NCBI GenBank assembly: GCA_018829445.1
Contig: JAHJTV010000006.1
Span: forward strand, 124,001 to 188,000
Direction of reading: 5' to 3'
From: a bacterium
GTDB lineage: Bacteria; SAR324; XYD2-FULL-50-16
DNA: 64,000 bases
The translations under genes were made by a program, and so were the position numbers. A model generated the notes under the pieces. It worked only from the letters and a program-made list of their open reading frames with translations, did no database searches and was not told the DNA's origin. Positions 46,496 through 54,462 of the stretch are shown piece by piece (the stretch's first letter is position 1; the number at the start of each line of letters is the position of its first letter).

Positions 46496-46816
46496 TTGCA
46501 ATTATCTTTCCTACTTCTTTCTGTCAGATAGTGAACACTTTATATGATTATCAAGTCTGCTTTTGACCTTAGTGATTTTGCGTTGTGTTGGTGACAAGTC
46601 AGTTTTTGTAAGGGACTTGCAGCACAAATGATCAGTTTTTCTATCTGGCACGTTACTCTTTGTTTTGCCTTGACAGTGTTCCTTGACTCCAATCACTGTC
46701 TAATATGGTGAGTCAAAAGCAGACTCATTACATTACCATTGAGCTTCACTATCAATAGGGGCGTGGGAATACCAGACATGCAATAATCTCACTCCCCTTT
46801 TGTATGATTATCTTGT

Positions 46817-47182
46817 TTAACCGAAAATGTTTTGCGGCATGTAAGGATGCGCCCCTTCAATCACTTCCACTCCTACCACAGCCTTAATTTTAGCAAGAAG
46901 TGTGTCCTTGTATGGACAATGATCAGTTATACAGGCAGCAACATGTACTTTTGTAGGTGTTTCCGTCATGGGTTTGTTCCAGAGGTTAAACTGGGCCAGT
47001 CTGGGTACAATCGAAGCCCCAGGACAGTCACCGCAACTCAGAATACCGATCAGTTGTGATTCTCCATTTTTATAAACTTCAAAAGCACCTTCCTTTCTAT
47101 TGTATGCAACCATGCACCGTGAACAGCCAATACAGATTTCATTCATCGTGCGTTTGCATCCAATGATCAATATTTTTTCCAT
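46817..47182 (-). CDS. CGGC-domain protein (putative metal-binding)
   Basis: The 121-residue protein has the CGGC-domain order: an N-terminal strand ILIIGCKRT, CIGCSRCMVAYNRKEGAFEVY, the central SCGDCPGA, and a late HVAACITDHCPY. The eponymous CGGC reads CGDC here. These small cysteine-rich proteins occur in anaerobes and facultative bacteria and are thought to bind metal; function is unproven. It is complete despite being surrounded by broken elements. No ribosome site stands out. Confidence 0.75.
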   Translation of the reverse strand: MEKILIIGCKRTMNEICIGCSRCMVAYNRKEGAFEVYKNGESQLIGILSCGDCPGASIVPRLAQFNLWNKPMTETPTKVHVAACITDHCPYKDTLLAKIKAVVGVEVIEGAHPYMPQNIFG

Positions 47183-47560
47183 AAAAAATCCATTTTCTGA
47201 ATGAAATATCAGTCATTCCATTGCTCAAATCAGACACTGTTTTCATCCGTTCTTTCCAACCATACCTCTTATCAATGGTCTTTTCACGCTATTCACCTGA
47301 CATCATTCCACCAAGGTAATATTGAAAAAAAACCAGATAGTTTGTGAATTTGAGTTACTGGAATGATTTGATTAAGTGAACAACAGTTACCTGCTGAGAG
47401 GCAGATAGCAGTTGTTTTTAGTGCTAAAAAAAGGAGCAAGTGATTAATGCTAAGTTATAAGCATATGCTCAAAAATCATATGATCATGGAGTTGAAGATC
47501 TGTCAAGGACGGGGTGGATAAATGGGATTATTTGCGAATGGAATTAAGGGGGTCAGTAAG

Positions 47561-47582
47561 GGGGGCAGGTCTTCTTTTGACT
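47561..47582. repeat. Dispersed REP-like repeat, copy 1
   Basis: This 22-base block starting GGGGGCAGGTCTTC and ending TTTTGACT matches the block at 50255-50276 at 20 of 22 positions. Both are preceded by a further GGGGTCA about 10 bases earlier. The GGGGTC-AGTCTT pattern is typical of sequences near REP-associated (Y1) transposases, but none is present here. The 47183-48020 gap otherwise has no gene. Confidence 0.5.
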
Positions 47583-47830
47583 AACGTCAAATCACTTTAG
47601 AGCAAGTCAAAAAGTTGCATGAATCATTTGGGCTTCCTTTAAGTCTGTTTTTCTAGACTTAACAGATTTCTGCATCTTTCCAACATTTTTTTGCAGCCTA
47701 TTGTTGCTCAATGTTTCACGACTAAATGCCGTGTTAGTCAAGTTCGGTGTTGGCTGTGGCTGAAACTCGCGGTGAGGCGGTAGAATGTCTATTTTGAGTT
47801 TAAGCGTCAATTTTTTTCATGTCGAGAAGA

Positions 47831-47876
47831 GGATTCGGGTCGGACCTGGCTGCTAAGGATTCGGGTCGGACCGACC
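47831..47876. repeat. Direct repeat GGATTCGGGTCGGACC with palindrome
   Basis: The identical 16-base unit occurs at 47831-47846 and 47857-47872. The second copy runs on to give GGGTCGGACCGACCC (47862-47876), a perfect 7-base-arm palindrome. A related GGGGTCGGTCGGACCC lies at about 51455-51470. These look like REP-type debris in the decaying zone. Confidence 0.55.
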
Positions 47877-48020
47877 CCAAGCTACAAGCTACCAAGGAAA
47901 AAATAGGATTTCCGCTGGATTTGGTCAGAATCCCGGAAAGTTTGATCTTTATCTGTTCTCTTTTTCGATCTTTACTGATTTTTGGCATCGTTGATTTTTT
48001 AAATGACCGGGGGTATTTAA

Positions 48021-48260
48021 CTACAGTTTAGCTGCTGTTTCCAATCGTATATAGGATTCAAGTTCATCACCAGCTTTTAAATCCTTGAAGGAGTCAAGAC
48101 CTATACCGCACTCAAACCCTTGTTGAACTTCTTTGGCAGCATCCTTAAATCGTCTTAATGATGATAGTTATCCGTCATGGATAATGACATTGTCCCTGAT
48201 CACACGAACTGATCCATCTCTCATAATTTTGCCTTCTGTCACACGAGAACCGGCAATGCC
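48021..48260 (-). pseudogene. infB: 3' fragment of an infB (translation initiation factor IF-2) copy
   Basis: The minus strand from 48260 to the stop at 48021 encodes about 80 codons of the IF-2 C-terminal domain: [30 protein letters not shown], then [27 protein letters not shown] and [13 protein letters not shown]. Every segment aligns with the known IF-2 end, including the ECGI motif. One TAA interrupts it between HDG and LSSL, where IF-2 has Glu or Lys, so a single base change would restore it. Sequence before GIAG shows no IF-2 likeness. This is a duplicated or transferred end of infB, not a working gene. Confidence 0.88.
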
Positions 48261-48347
48261 TGGGGGCACCCATTAGAGTGTTTGGCTTGCGTAATTATAT
48301 AACTGCATATTCACGATAACTAATATACAATAACGCAAACCCTCAAT

Positions 48348-50096
48348 TCACAGTACCGTCTGACTGAGAACCGGTGTTTCAACAGGAGCCACCCTCTGGA
48401 ACGAATCTTCCTTGATCAATTTGAAACGAGCCATTAGTCCCTGCAGTTCAGTAGCCTGGCTGCTTAATTCTTCAGAAGCAGAAGCGGCCTCTTCTGATAT
48501 AGAGGAGTTCTGTTGCACAACCTCGTTCACCTGACTTAAGGATTTGTTTATTTCATTTGTACTGTTGCTTTGTTCTTGAGAAGAGGCTGCTATCTTCCCA
48601 ACCAGATCGTTTACTTTTGTTACTCCATCATTTATCTCCTTCAGAACTTCAGCTGTCTTCCCGGCATTATCTACACCCGAGACGACCTCTTTGATCGAGT
48701 TTTCAATCAGTTCAGTCGTATTCTTTGCCGCTTCGGCACTTCTGGCTGCCAAATTGCGAACCTCTTCAGCAACAACAGCAAAACCTTTGCCGTACTTACC
48801 AGCACGTGCAGCTTCTACAGCGGCATTCAGGGCCAGCAGGTTGGTCTGGAATGCAATTTCATCAATCACTTTGATGATTTTTGAGATATTTGTACTCGAA
48901 GTATCGATTTTATCCATTGAGGCAAGCATCTCCTTCATTTGCTTAGTTCCCCGATTAACGATATCCATTGTCTGAGTCATCAATTGAGCCGCTTGATTGG
49001 CGCTGTCATTATTTGCTTTTGCACGACTTCCAACTTCTGACATGGAAGAGCTGATCTCCTCCAGACTGGCTGCCTGTTGTGTTGTTCCACTTGCTAATGA
49101 TTGTGCTGCACTGGATATTTGACCAGCGCCTGTATTCACCTGGTCCGTAGCATTCACAACTTGAGTAATCGTACCGCTTAACATGTCAATTGAGTTATTA
49201 ATGGCATCCTTTATCAATACTAGTTCCCCTTCCATCCCGGTTTCACTTATGGAGTTTGTAAAATCCCCTTTGGATACCAGCCCCATGGTATTATTGATCG
49301 ATCTGATGGCTCCTTTAAGTGAGTTAGCCATCTTAGAGAGGGCTTCAGCCATCATTCCCACTTCGTCTTTCTGATCAATATCGAGCTGCTTCGAAAAATT
49401 GCCAGCACCAATCAATTCTGCAAATTCGACTGCTTTTTTTAAGGGAATAGTGATGCTTCGTGTAATAAAAAACGCTAAGATCAACGCCACGATAACTGCT
49501 ATGACCATAATAATAACTGTTATTGTCCAAGTTGATGAGGCAGTCATGTCAAATTCCTCATCGGCTTCCGTTTGTTCATTTTGTAATGATTGAATGATCT
49601 GCTGTATTGGAACAACAGCTTTATCTCTAAGTATATCAATTTTCCCATCCAACTCCTTAATTTTACTCAAATCGGAATCAGTTAATTCCTCTTTTTCAAG
49701 TATGGGCAGTAACTCCTTTTCGAAAACAGCTATGTATTCCCCGATTATCGTTTCGTATTGCTTTACCAGCTCTTTTTCTTTTGCGGTATCAACTAACTGA
49801 TTGAGAGTTGTAAGCTCTTCTGATGTTTCACTTTTGATAGTTGCAAGATTGTTTTTGGTTTCGCCCAGATTGCGATTGATAATAGCATCAGCAACAATCG
49901 TGTAGATCTCACCGGTATGCTCTCTCAAAGCCGTAACTGTAATGGCATCCTCAGCACGTTTTGCTCCGGCATCCTGCAGTTCGCTTAAGTTTGAAATAGA
50001 ATTGAGTTGGAAAATAGAAACGGCCACAAAGATTGCAACGACAAGATTAAATCCTGCAGTCAGTTTTATCCCAATCTTCAAATTCTTTAGTCCCAT
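48348..50096 (-). CDS. Methyl-accepting chemotaxis protein with four-helix-bundle sensor
   Basis: The 582-residue receptor has a membrane helix at about 10-31, a helical periplasmic 4HB-type sensor (32-188), a second helix at 189-212, HAMP (about 211-263), a second HAMP-like stretch (264-310) and a signalling domain. The hairpin tip DEIAFQTNLLALNAAVEAAR (412-431), followed by GKGFAVVAEEVRNLA, contacts CheA/CheW. No C-terminal NWETF-type pentapeptide is present. 4HB sensors often bind small molecules directly or through binding proteins; the ligand here is unknown. GGAG lies 6-7 bases before ATG. It is an intact gene in a decaying neighbourhood and the only receptor in the window. Confidence 0.93.
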   Translation of the reverse strand: MGLKNLKIGIKLTAGFNLVVAIFVAVSIFQLNSISNLSELQDAGAKRAEDAITVTALREHTGEIYTIVADAIINRNLGETKNNLATIKSETSEELTTLNQLVDTAKEKELVKQYETIIGEYIAVFEKELLPILEKEELTDSDLSKIKELDGKIDILRDKAVVPIQQIIQSLQNEQTEADEEFDMTASSTWTITVIIMVIAVIVALILAFFITRSITIPLKKAVEFAELIGAGNFSKQLDIDQKDEVGMMAEALSKMANSLKGAIRSINNTMGLVSKGDFTNSISETGMEGELVLIKDAINNSIDMLSGTITQVVNATDQVNTGAGQISSAAQSLASGTTQQAASLEEISSSMSEVGSRAKANNDSANQAAQLMTQTMDIVNRGTKQMKEMLASMDKIDTSSTNISKIIKVIDEIAFQTNLLALNAAVEAARAGKYGKGFAVVAEEVRNLAARSAEAAKNTTELIENSIKEVVSGVDNAGKTAEVLKEINDGVTKVNDLVGKIAASSQEQSNSTNEINKSLSQVNEVVQQNSSISEEAASASEELSSQATELQGLMARFKLIKEDSFQRVAPVETPVLSQTVL

Positions 50097-50254
50097 AATT
50101 TTCTCCGTTGGTCAGTTAACGTTTTATCTTGACGCTGAAAGAAAGAAATACTCAAAATCCAAGTTAGCATTTACTATAGCATAATAATAAGTTTTTTGAT
50201 AACAATAATGATTTTCCAGAAAGCCCAAACAAGGAAACAAGGGGTCATGAACAA

Positions 50255-50276
50255 GGGGTCAAGTCTTCTTTTGACT
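50255..50276. repeat. Dispersed REP-like repeat, copy 2
   Basis: The 22-base block GGGGTCAAGTCTTC...TTTTGACT differs from the copy at 47561-47582 at two positions. The preceding bases contain another GGGGTCA at 50241-50247. Both copies flank the chemoreceptor and infB fragment in the same orientation. The 50097-50521 gap shows no gene. Confidence 0.5.
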
Positions 50277-50521
50277 TACCTTTTTAGTTTTATTCTCCAG
50301 ACTGTTGCCGCAAGAGCAAAATCCTGCCTGGTCAAAAAAGTATTTTAACTGCTGATCCCTGAATGGCCTGGTCCGATAAGGATTGTTGCCTCATAAATCC
50401 GTCCACTTTATCATGAGCCTTACGATAGTAATAGTGTAATACGCATCCCAGACGGGATTAGCAATCAATAGCATTTTCTTTATTGTTGGGAGAAAACCTT
50501 TTAGATGGAAACAATAAGCAA

Positions 50522-50650
50522 TTAATCTTGCCTTTTGGATTTAAGAATTCTGTTTTCTGTTGCTAGGTATTCGTTTCTGACCAACAGTTCTTGTTCAACT
50601 CTTCCATTTACCAATGCCAATGCTTCAATTGTTTCCCTTTTTTCTCCTCC
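50522..50650 (-). pseudogene. N-terminal remnant of an integrase-core transposase
   Basis: The minus strand encodes ALALVNGRVEQELLVRNEYL followed by ATENRILKSK and a stop at 50522. The EQELLxRNEYLxAENRIL pattern is characteristic of the N-terminal helical part of a family of DDE integrase-core transposases. Nothing of the catalytic domain follows. A middle fragment of the same family lies at 63857-64000. Confidence 0.6.
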
Positions 50651-50789
50651 CTGGTTCTTCCAGTCGTTTGAAATGACGAATATTCTGCTTCAAGGAAGAT
50701 CAACAGGACTGTGAAGGAAGCTCAATTGGTAAAACGGATGGGATTTTTATGAGTGTTTCTTTCTATCATCCGGAGAACATGTTCATCAC

Positions 50790-51308
50790 ATGGAATTTAC
50801 TTTTTTGACCACACGGGATAGCATTCGCAAGACAACAACCGAAATCATCGCTGTTGACCATGAGATTAAGAGGATCTGTCAATCGTTTCCAGAATACGAC
50901 TAAGTGATGTCAATTCCGGGATTTGGGGCAACCATCACAGCTGTGACGATTGCAGTCATTGGCGATCCCTTGCGGTTCAATAACAGCCGGCAACCGCTAA
51001 AGATGGCAGGTCTTGATCTGTCCGCCAATAAAAGTGGTAAAAAATCGGATGGGTAAACACCCCGAATCTTCAAAAAGGGAAAATCGGAACTGCGTTATTG
51101 CCTCTATCAAGCGGCGATGATCGCTTCCTCAAAAAACCTGAATTTCATAGCCTATTTCACCGAGTTGATAAAAGACAGACTCCAGGAAAAGGGCATTAAA
51201 ACGCGCATGAGAGTGAAACTGGCAGCAAAGACGTTAATCATAGCTTGGACATTGATGAAGAAACAAATCCATTTTGATCCCTCATATTTGAGGTCTAAGA
51301 AGAATTAA
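50790..51308 (+). mobile_element. IS110-family transposase remnant, C-terminal part with two stops
   Basis: One frame runs through IRKTTTEIIAVDHEIKRI, a TAA at 50901, MSIPGFGATITAVTIAVIGD, ...LAANKSGK-type sequence (SANKSGKKSDG), a second TAA near 51053, and ELRYCLYQAAMIASSKN to the stop at 51306-51308. The IPGFG motif and the SG...LR...A order are those of the Transposase_20 domain. It lies on the opposite strand to the element at 45.7-46.4 kb and keeps the part that one lacks. Two stops show decay. Confidence 0.75.
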
Positions 51309-51787
51309 GACAAAACACAGATAACAGCTTTAGTTGGCGAGAGAGCTCGATCAACAACGTAGATGATCTTGGATACATCGTGGCGGGACAATACAGAGCC
51401 TCTCATAAAACCGTGCAATTTGGATAAGGAATGATGACTGTGGACAGGAATCGGGGTCGGTCGGACCCTTAAAAAAAATAAAAAATGATTAAAGAGATTC
51501 AGTAAGCTTTGAAGAAAGCTAATGGCGGCGAGAATTGAACAACAGGCGTCCCAAAGATAGGAACAACAGCTTTCTACAAGTTTAGTCAGTTTCTTTTATC
51601 TCGCCTGGGCTGTTTTGTATACTGACAAGCTCAAGTCAAGCTGCCCAATTAAATTTCTCCCCTTCATAAATGGGGTATACTGTTCTATGGTTGTCATTTT
51701 AGATCAGATCAGTATTCGGCAGTTGTTCTATCCGAAGCAGATCAAATCAAGGTCATGTAGATAGTTCTATCAATTTACAATTAATTC
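51309..51787. other. Intergenic region between IS110 remnant and histidine kinase
   Basis: No gene. A GGGGTCGGTCGGACCC sequence at about 51455-51470 relates to the repeats at 47.8 kb and is followed by an A-rich stretch. The rest shows nothing recognisable. Confidence 0.4.
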
Positions 51788-53272
51788 TTATCCAACATCA
51801 TTCCAGTCTACTTTCGTTCTCTTTTTGAAATCTTTGGGGAAGAGGATATGAAAGGTTGACCCCTTTCCCGGTTCACTCTGCACTTTAATTTGGCTCTGGT
51901 GAGCTTTTAGCACTGCTTTGACCAGACTGAGACCAAGTCCCAGACCTTTTGTTGAGCGGCTTTTATCCGCCCGGTAAAGTCTTTCGAAAATACGAGCCTG
52001 GTCATCGGAAGAGATCCCGACACCGCTGTCTTTCATACTTAACAGGACTGACTGGTTGTGATCCTGGGTTATGATCTCAACATTTCCGCCTTCCGGGGTG
52101 AACTTGATGGCGTTATCAAGCAGGTTGTTTACCACCTGCTGAATACGGCTTGGATCTGCAACGATGGTGACGTTATCTGCCAACTGAAGGCGGAGATCTA
52201 TATTTTTGTCCTCCAACAGGTAATCGTATTGTTTTGCCGATTGCCGAACGACGTCATTCACATCTGTCTCTTCGATGTAGAGGTTTAAGGTTTCAGCTTC
52301 TGCTTCGGAGATGTTCATCAGGGTTTTCAGGAGTCGCTCCAGCTTCTCTGCCTCCTCAGCACAATCAAACAAAGCTTCCTTCAGGGATTCGTTGTCGTCT
52401 TTCTGTACCGCTTCTTCAATGGACAGACGCATACGTGAAAGGGGTGTTCGTAGATCATGGGCTACATTGTCCAGGGATTCTTTCATGCGAACCACCAGGG
52501 TTTCGGTTTTGTCCAGCATGCCATTGAACATTTCTGCCATCTGCATAATATCGGATTTATGCTTCTGCTGGTTCAGCGGTACCCTAGCAGTCATATCACC
52601 GCGTGAGATTTTATCGATTGTTTTTGAAATTCTTCTGAGCGGTCTCAAGGCATATAGGATGAAAACCACGCTACAAAGGAAAATGACTACCGTAAAAAAA
52701 AGATTCACATATCTGAACAACTCGGCGACGTTTCCCACCATGAATTCTACCCTCTGGAAGGTATGCCCCACCTCCAGGGTCAGATCTTTATCCAGCCTTG
52801 TCTTTTTTAGCATGATGATGTGGTCGTATTCTTTCTGACCAAACAAGAAAGACATCATGTCTTGATAAATGGTTGCCGGCAGGTGAATTTTGATCCAGCC
52901 ATCTTCTGTTGTTGTATCGGCGTCTAGCTCCCCTTTCATGAGGGCTTCAATGGTTTTATTGGGGTAAACGCCGCATAGCACATCACCGTGATTGTTAACG
53001 ATGCGGATAGAAACCCCCAGCATCCTTGCTTCCTTTTCATAGTTGCGTATAATCTGCACCAAGCTGTTGTAACCGAAATATTGATAGCGGGTGCGATACT
53101 CATCCAATTTATAATCGGAATAATCCTTGTTCTTTTTCAATAAAGAGGATTTAATGACTGGCTGAACCGTATGATTAAAGATAAACATGCAGATCATCAG
53201 TGTTACTGCTATTGATGCGCTCAGTCGCAGTGCAGTACTCTCCCTGATTTGTTTAATCGGATTTAAGGACAT
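51788..53272 (-). CDS. Sensor histidine kinase of an OmpR-class two-component system
   Basis: The 494-residue protein has helices at 14-32 and 188-208 flanking a periplasmic sensor of about 155 residues, HAMP (209-262), the H-box DNVAHDLRTPLSRM with His272, N-box NNLLDNAIKF (382-391), G1 DSGVGI (415-420), the F-box IFERLYR and G2 GLGLGL (443-448). All catalytic motifs are intact. Its ATG lies inside the response-regulator gene (20-base overlap), showing coupling. Divergent placement to the TolC-adaptor-RND genes suggests it senses envelope stress or a pump substrate; that is inference. Confidence 0.93.
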   Translation of the reverse strand: MSLNPIKQIRESTALRLSASIAVTLMICMFIFNHTVQPVIKSSLLKKNKDYSDYKLDEYRTRYQYFGYNSLVQIIRNYEKEARMLGVSIRIVNNHGDVLCGVYPNKTIEALMKGELDADTTTEDGWIKIHLPATIYQDMMSFLFGQKEYDHIIMLKKTRLDKDLTLEVGHTFQRVEFMVGNVAELFRYVNLFFTVVIFLCSVVFILYALRPLRRISKTIDKISRGDMTARVPLNQQKHKSDIMQMAEMFNGMLDKTETLVVRMKESLDNVAHDLRTPLSRMRLSIEEAVQKDDNESLKEALFDCAEEAEKLERLLKTLMNISEAEAETLNLYIEETDVNDVVRQSAKQYDYLLEDKNIDLRLQLADNVTIVADPSRIQQVVNNLLDNAIKFTPEGGNVEIITQDHNQSVLLSMKDSGVGISSDDQARIFERLYRADKSRSTKGLGLGLSLVKAVLKAHQSQIKVQSEPGKGSTFHILFPKDFKKRTKVDWNDVG

Positions 53273-53930
53273 AGCCGACGCCTCTTAAGGTGTGGATTAG
53301 TTTCTTGTCGAAATCTTTATCGATCTTGCTCCTGAGTCGGTGTACCAGAACATCAACCACATTGGTTGCCGGATCGAAATTATAGTCCCAGACATGTTCC
53401 AGAATCATGGTTTTGGAGAGAACTTTGCCACAGTTGCGAATCAGGTATTCCAACAGCGAGAACTCTCTGGGTTGAAGATCGATAACCTGACCGTTTCGCT
53501 GCACCTCCCTTTTCATAACGTCTAATGTTAAATTCCCAACTTCGAATGTTTGACGCTCCACCTTGACCGTGGTTGATCTGCGTAGAAGGGCCTGGACGCG
53601 GGAGTTGAGTTCAGCAAAAGAAAAAGGTTTCACCAGGTAATCGTCACTGCCGGTGTCCAGTCCTTTAATACGGTCCTCTACGGAATGCTTTGCACTTAGG
53701 ATGATGATGGGAAGCGTCAATTCCTGTCGCCGGACTTCCTCAATGATCTCAAGACCGTTTTTTCCCGGAAGCATCACATCAACAATGGCAATATCATAAT
53801 CCTCTTTAAGCGCCATATAAAGTCCGTCATCACCGTTATGCATAACGTCTACGGCAAATCCACCCTGTCTGAATCCGTTGGCAATGAAGGAAGCGATTTT
53901 TAGATCGTCTTCAATTAAAAGGAGTCTCAT
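53253..53930 (-). CDS. OmpR/PhoB-family response regulator
   Basis: I start at ATG 53930 (MRLLLIEDD), with AAAGGA 7 bases upstream, rather than at 53954. The 225-residue protein has a receiver with acidic Asp8/Asp9, phosphoacceptor Asp51 (IVDVMLPGKNG), Ser79 and Lys101 (VKPFSFAEL), and a winged-helix DNA-binding domain ending TLRGVGYVL. It should be phosphorylated by the adjoining kinase and probably controls the divergent efflux genes, about 350 bases away. Confidence 0.94.
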   Translation of the reverse strand: MRLLLIEDDLKIASFIANGFRQGGFAVDVMHNGDDGLYMALKEDYDIAIVDVMLPGKNGLEIIEEVRRQELTLPIIILSAKHSVEDRIKGLDTGSDDYLVKPFSFAELNSRVQALLRRSTTVKVERQTFEVGNLTLDVMKREVQRNGQVIDLQPREFSLLEYLIRNCGKVLSKTMILEHVWDYNFDPATNVVDVLVHRLRSKIDKDFDKKLIHTLRGVGYVLKSD

Positions 53931-54289
53931 TATATTTCCTTTGGCAATTGTCAAGGCTATAATTAAATGATTTTATAGGGTCCAAACTAACATTTGTTCG
54001 CTAAGTCAACCAGGTTTTATTACGAACCTTTCAAAAATGTAATGTTTTGACCGGAAATTGGGAAGATTTTAGCTCATTTAAACGTTTTTTCCGATTTTTG
54101 GCTGTTTTCCACAATTTATTAATCATTCTAAAGCAAGCTATTACCGATCTGTATCGCTCTCTTAATCCTACCTTACCAAAAATTAATGTTAATGAAATCT
54201 GCCTGTAATCCTCATCTGTTATTCTGAAACTCAATTGGTCAGAAAAGATTGGTTCCCATAAGCCAAACACAAAGACGTAAAGGAAAATC

Positions 54290-54457
54290 ATGAAAGCAAG
54301 TATTCGCAGCATTCTAAACCAGGATTCAGCGGAAAAGCTCCTGGTTGAACTAATCCTGGCGATTGAACATATCGGATTGGATTATATGGAAATCGTAGAA
54401 AATTATCGTAGCGCGATTAAAAAGCCATTGGAAGAAAACATTGAAATACAGGATTGA
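54290..54457 (+). CDS. Small ORF leading the efflux operon
   Basis: The 55-residue ORF begins at ATG 54290 with AAGGAAA about 3-4 bases upstream and ends 5 bases before the likely start of the TolC-like gene. It is acidic and helical (LLVELILAIEHIGLDYMEIV), without signal peptide or membrane helix. Its tight spacing suggests translation coupling with the outer-membrane gene. No family is recognised. Confidence 0.45.
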   Translation: MKASIRSILNQDSAEKLLVELILAIEHIGLDYMEIVENYRSAIKKPLEENIEIQD

Positions 54458-54462
54458 TAGTA

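Noticed and set aside
46511..46696. 61-codon minus-strand ORF upstream of the IS110 transposase
   Set aside because: Basic, no motif or ribosome site, and in a region expected to be the noncoding end of the element.
47607..48031. Short ORFs on both strands between the CGGC gene and the infB fragment
   Set aside because: They run through REP-like repeats, lack ribosome sites and match no family.
54031..54312. 93-codon minus-strand ORF with a hydrophobic start between the response regulator and the efflux operon
   Set aside because: It looks slightly like a signal peptide, but there is no ribosome site and it overlaps the start of the better-supported 55-residue plus-strand ORF.
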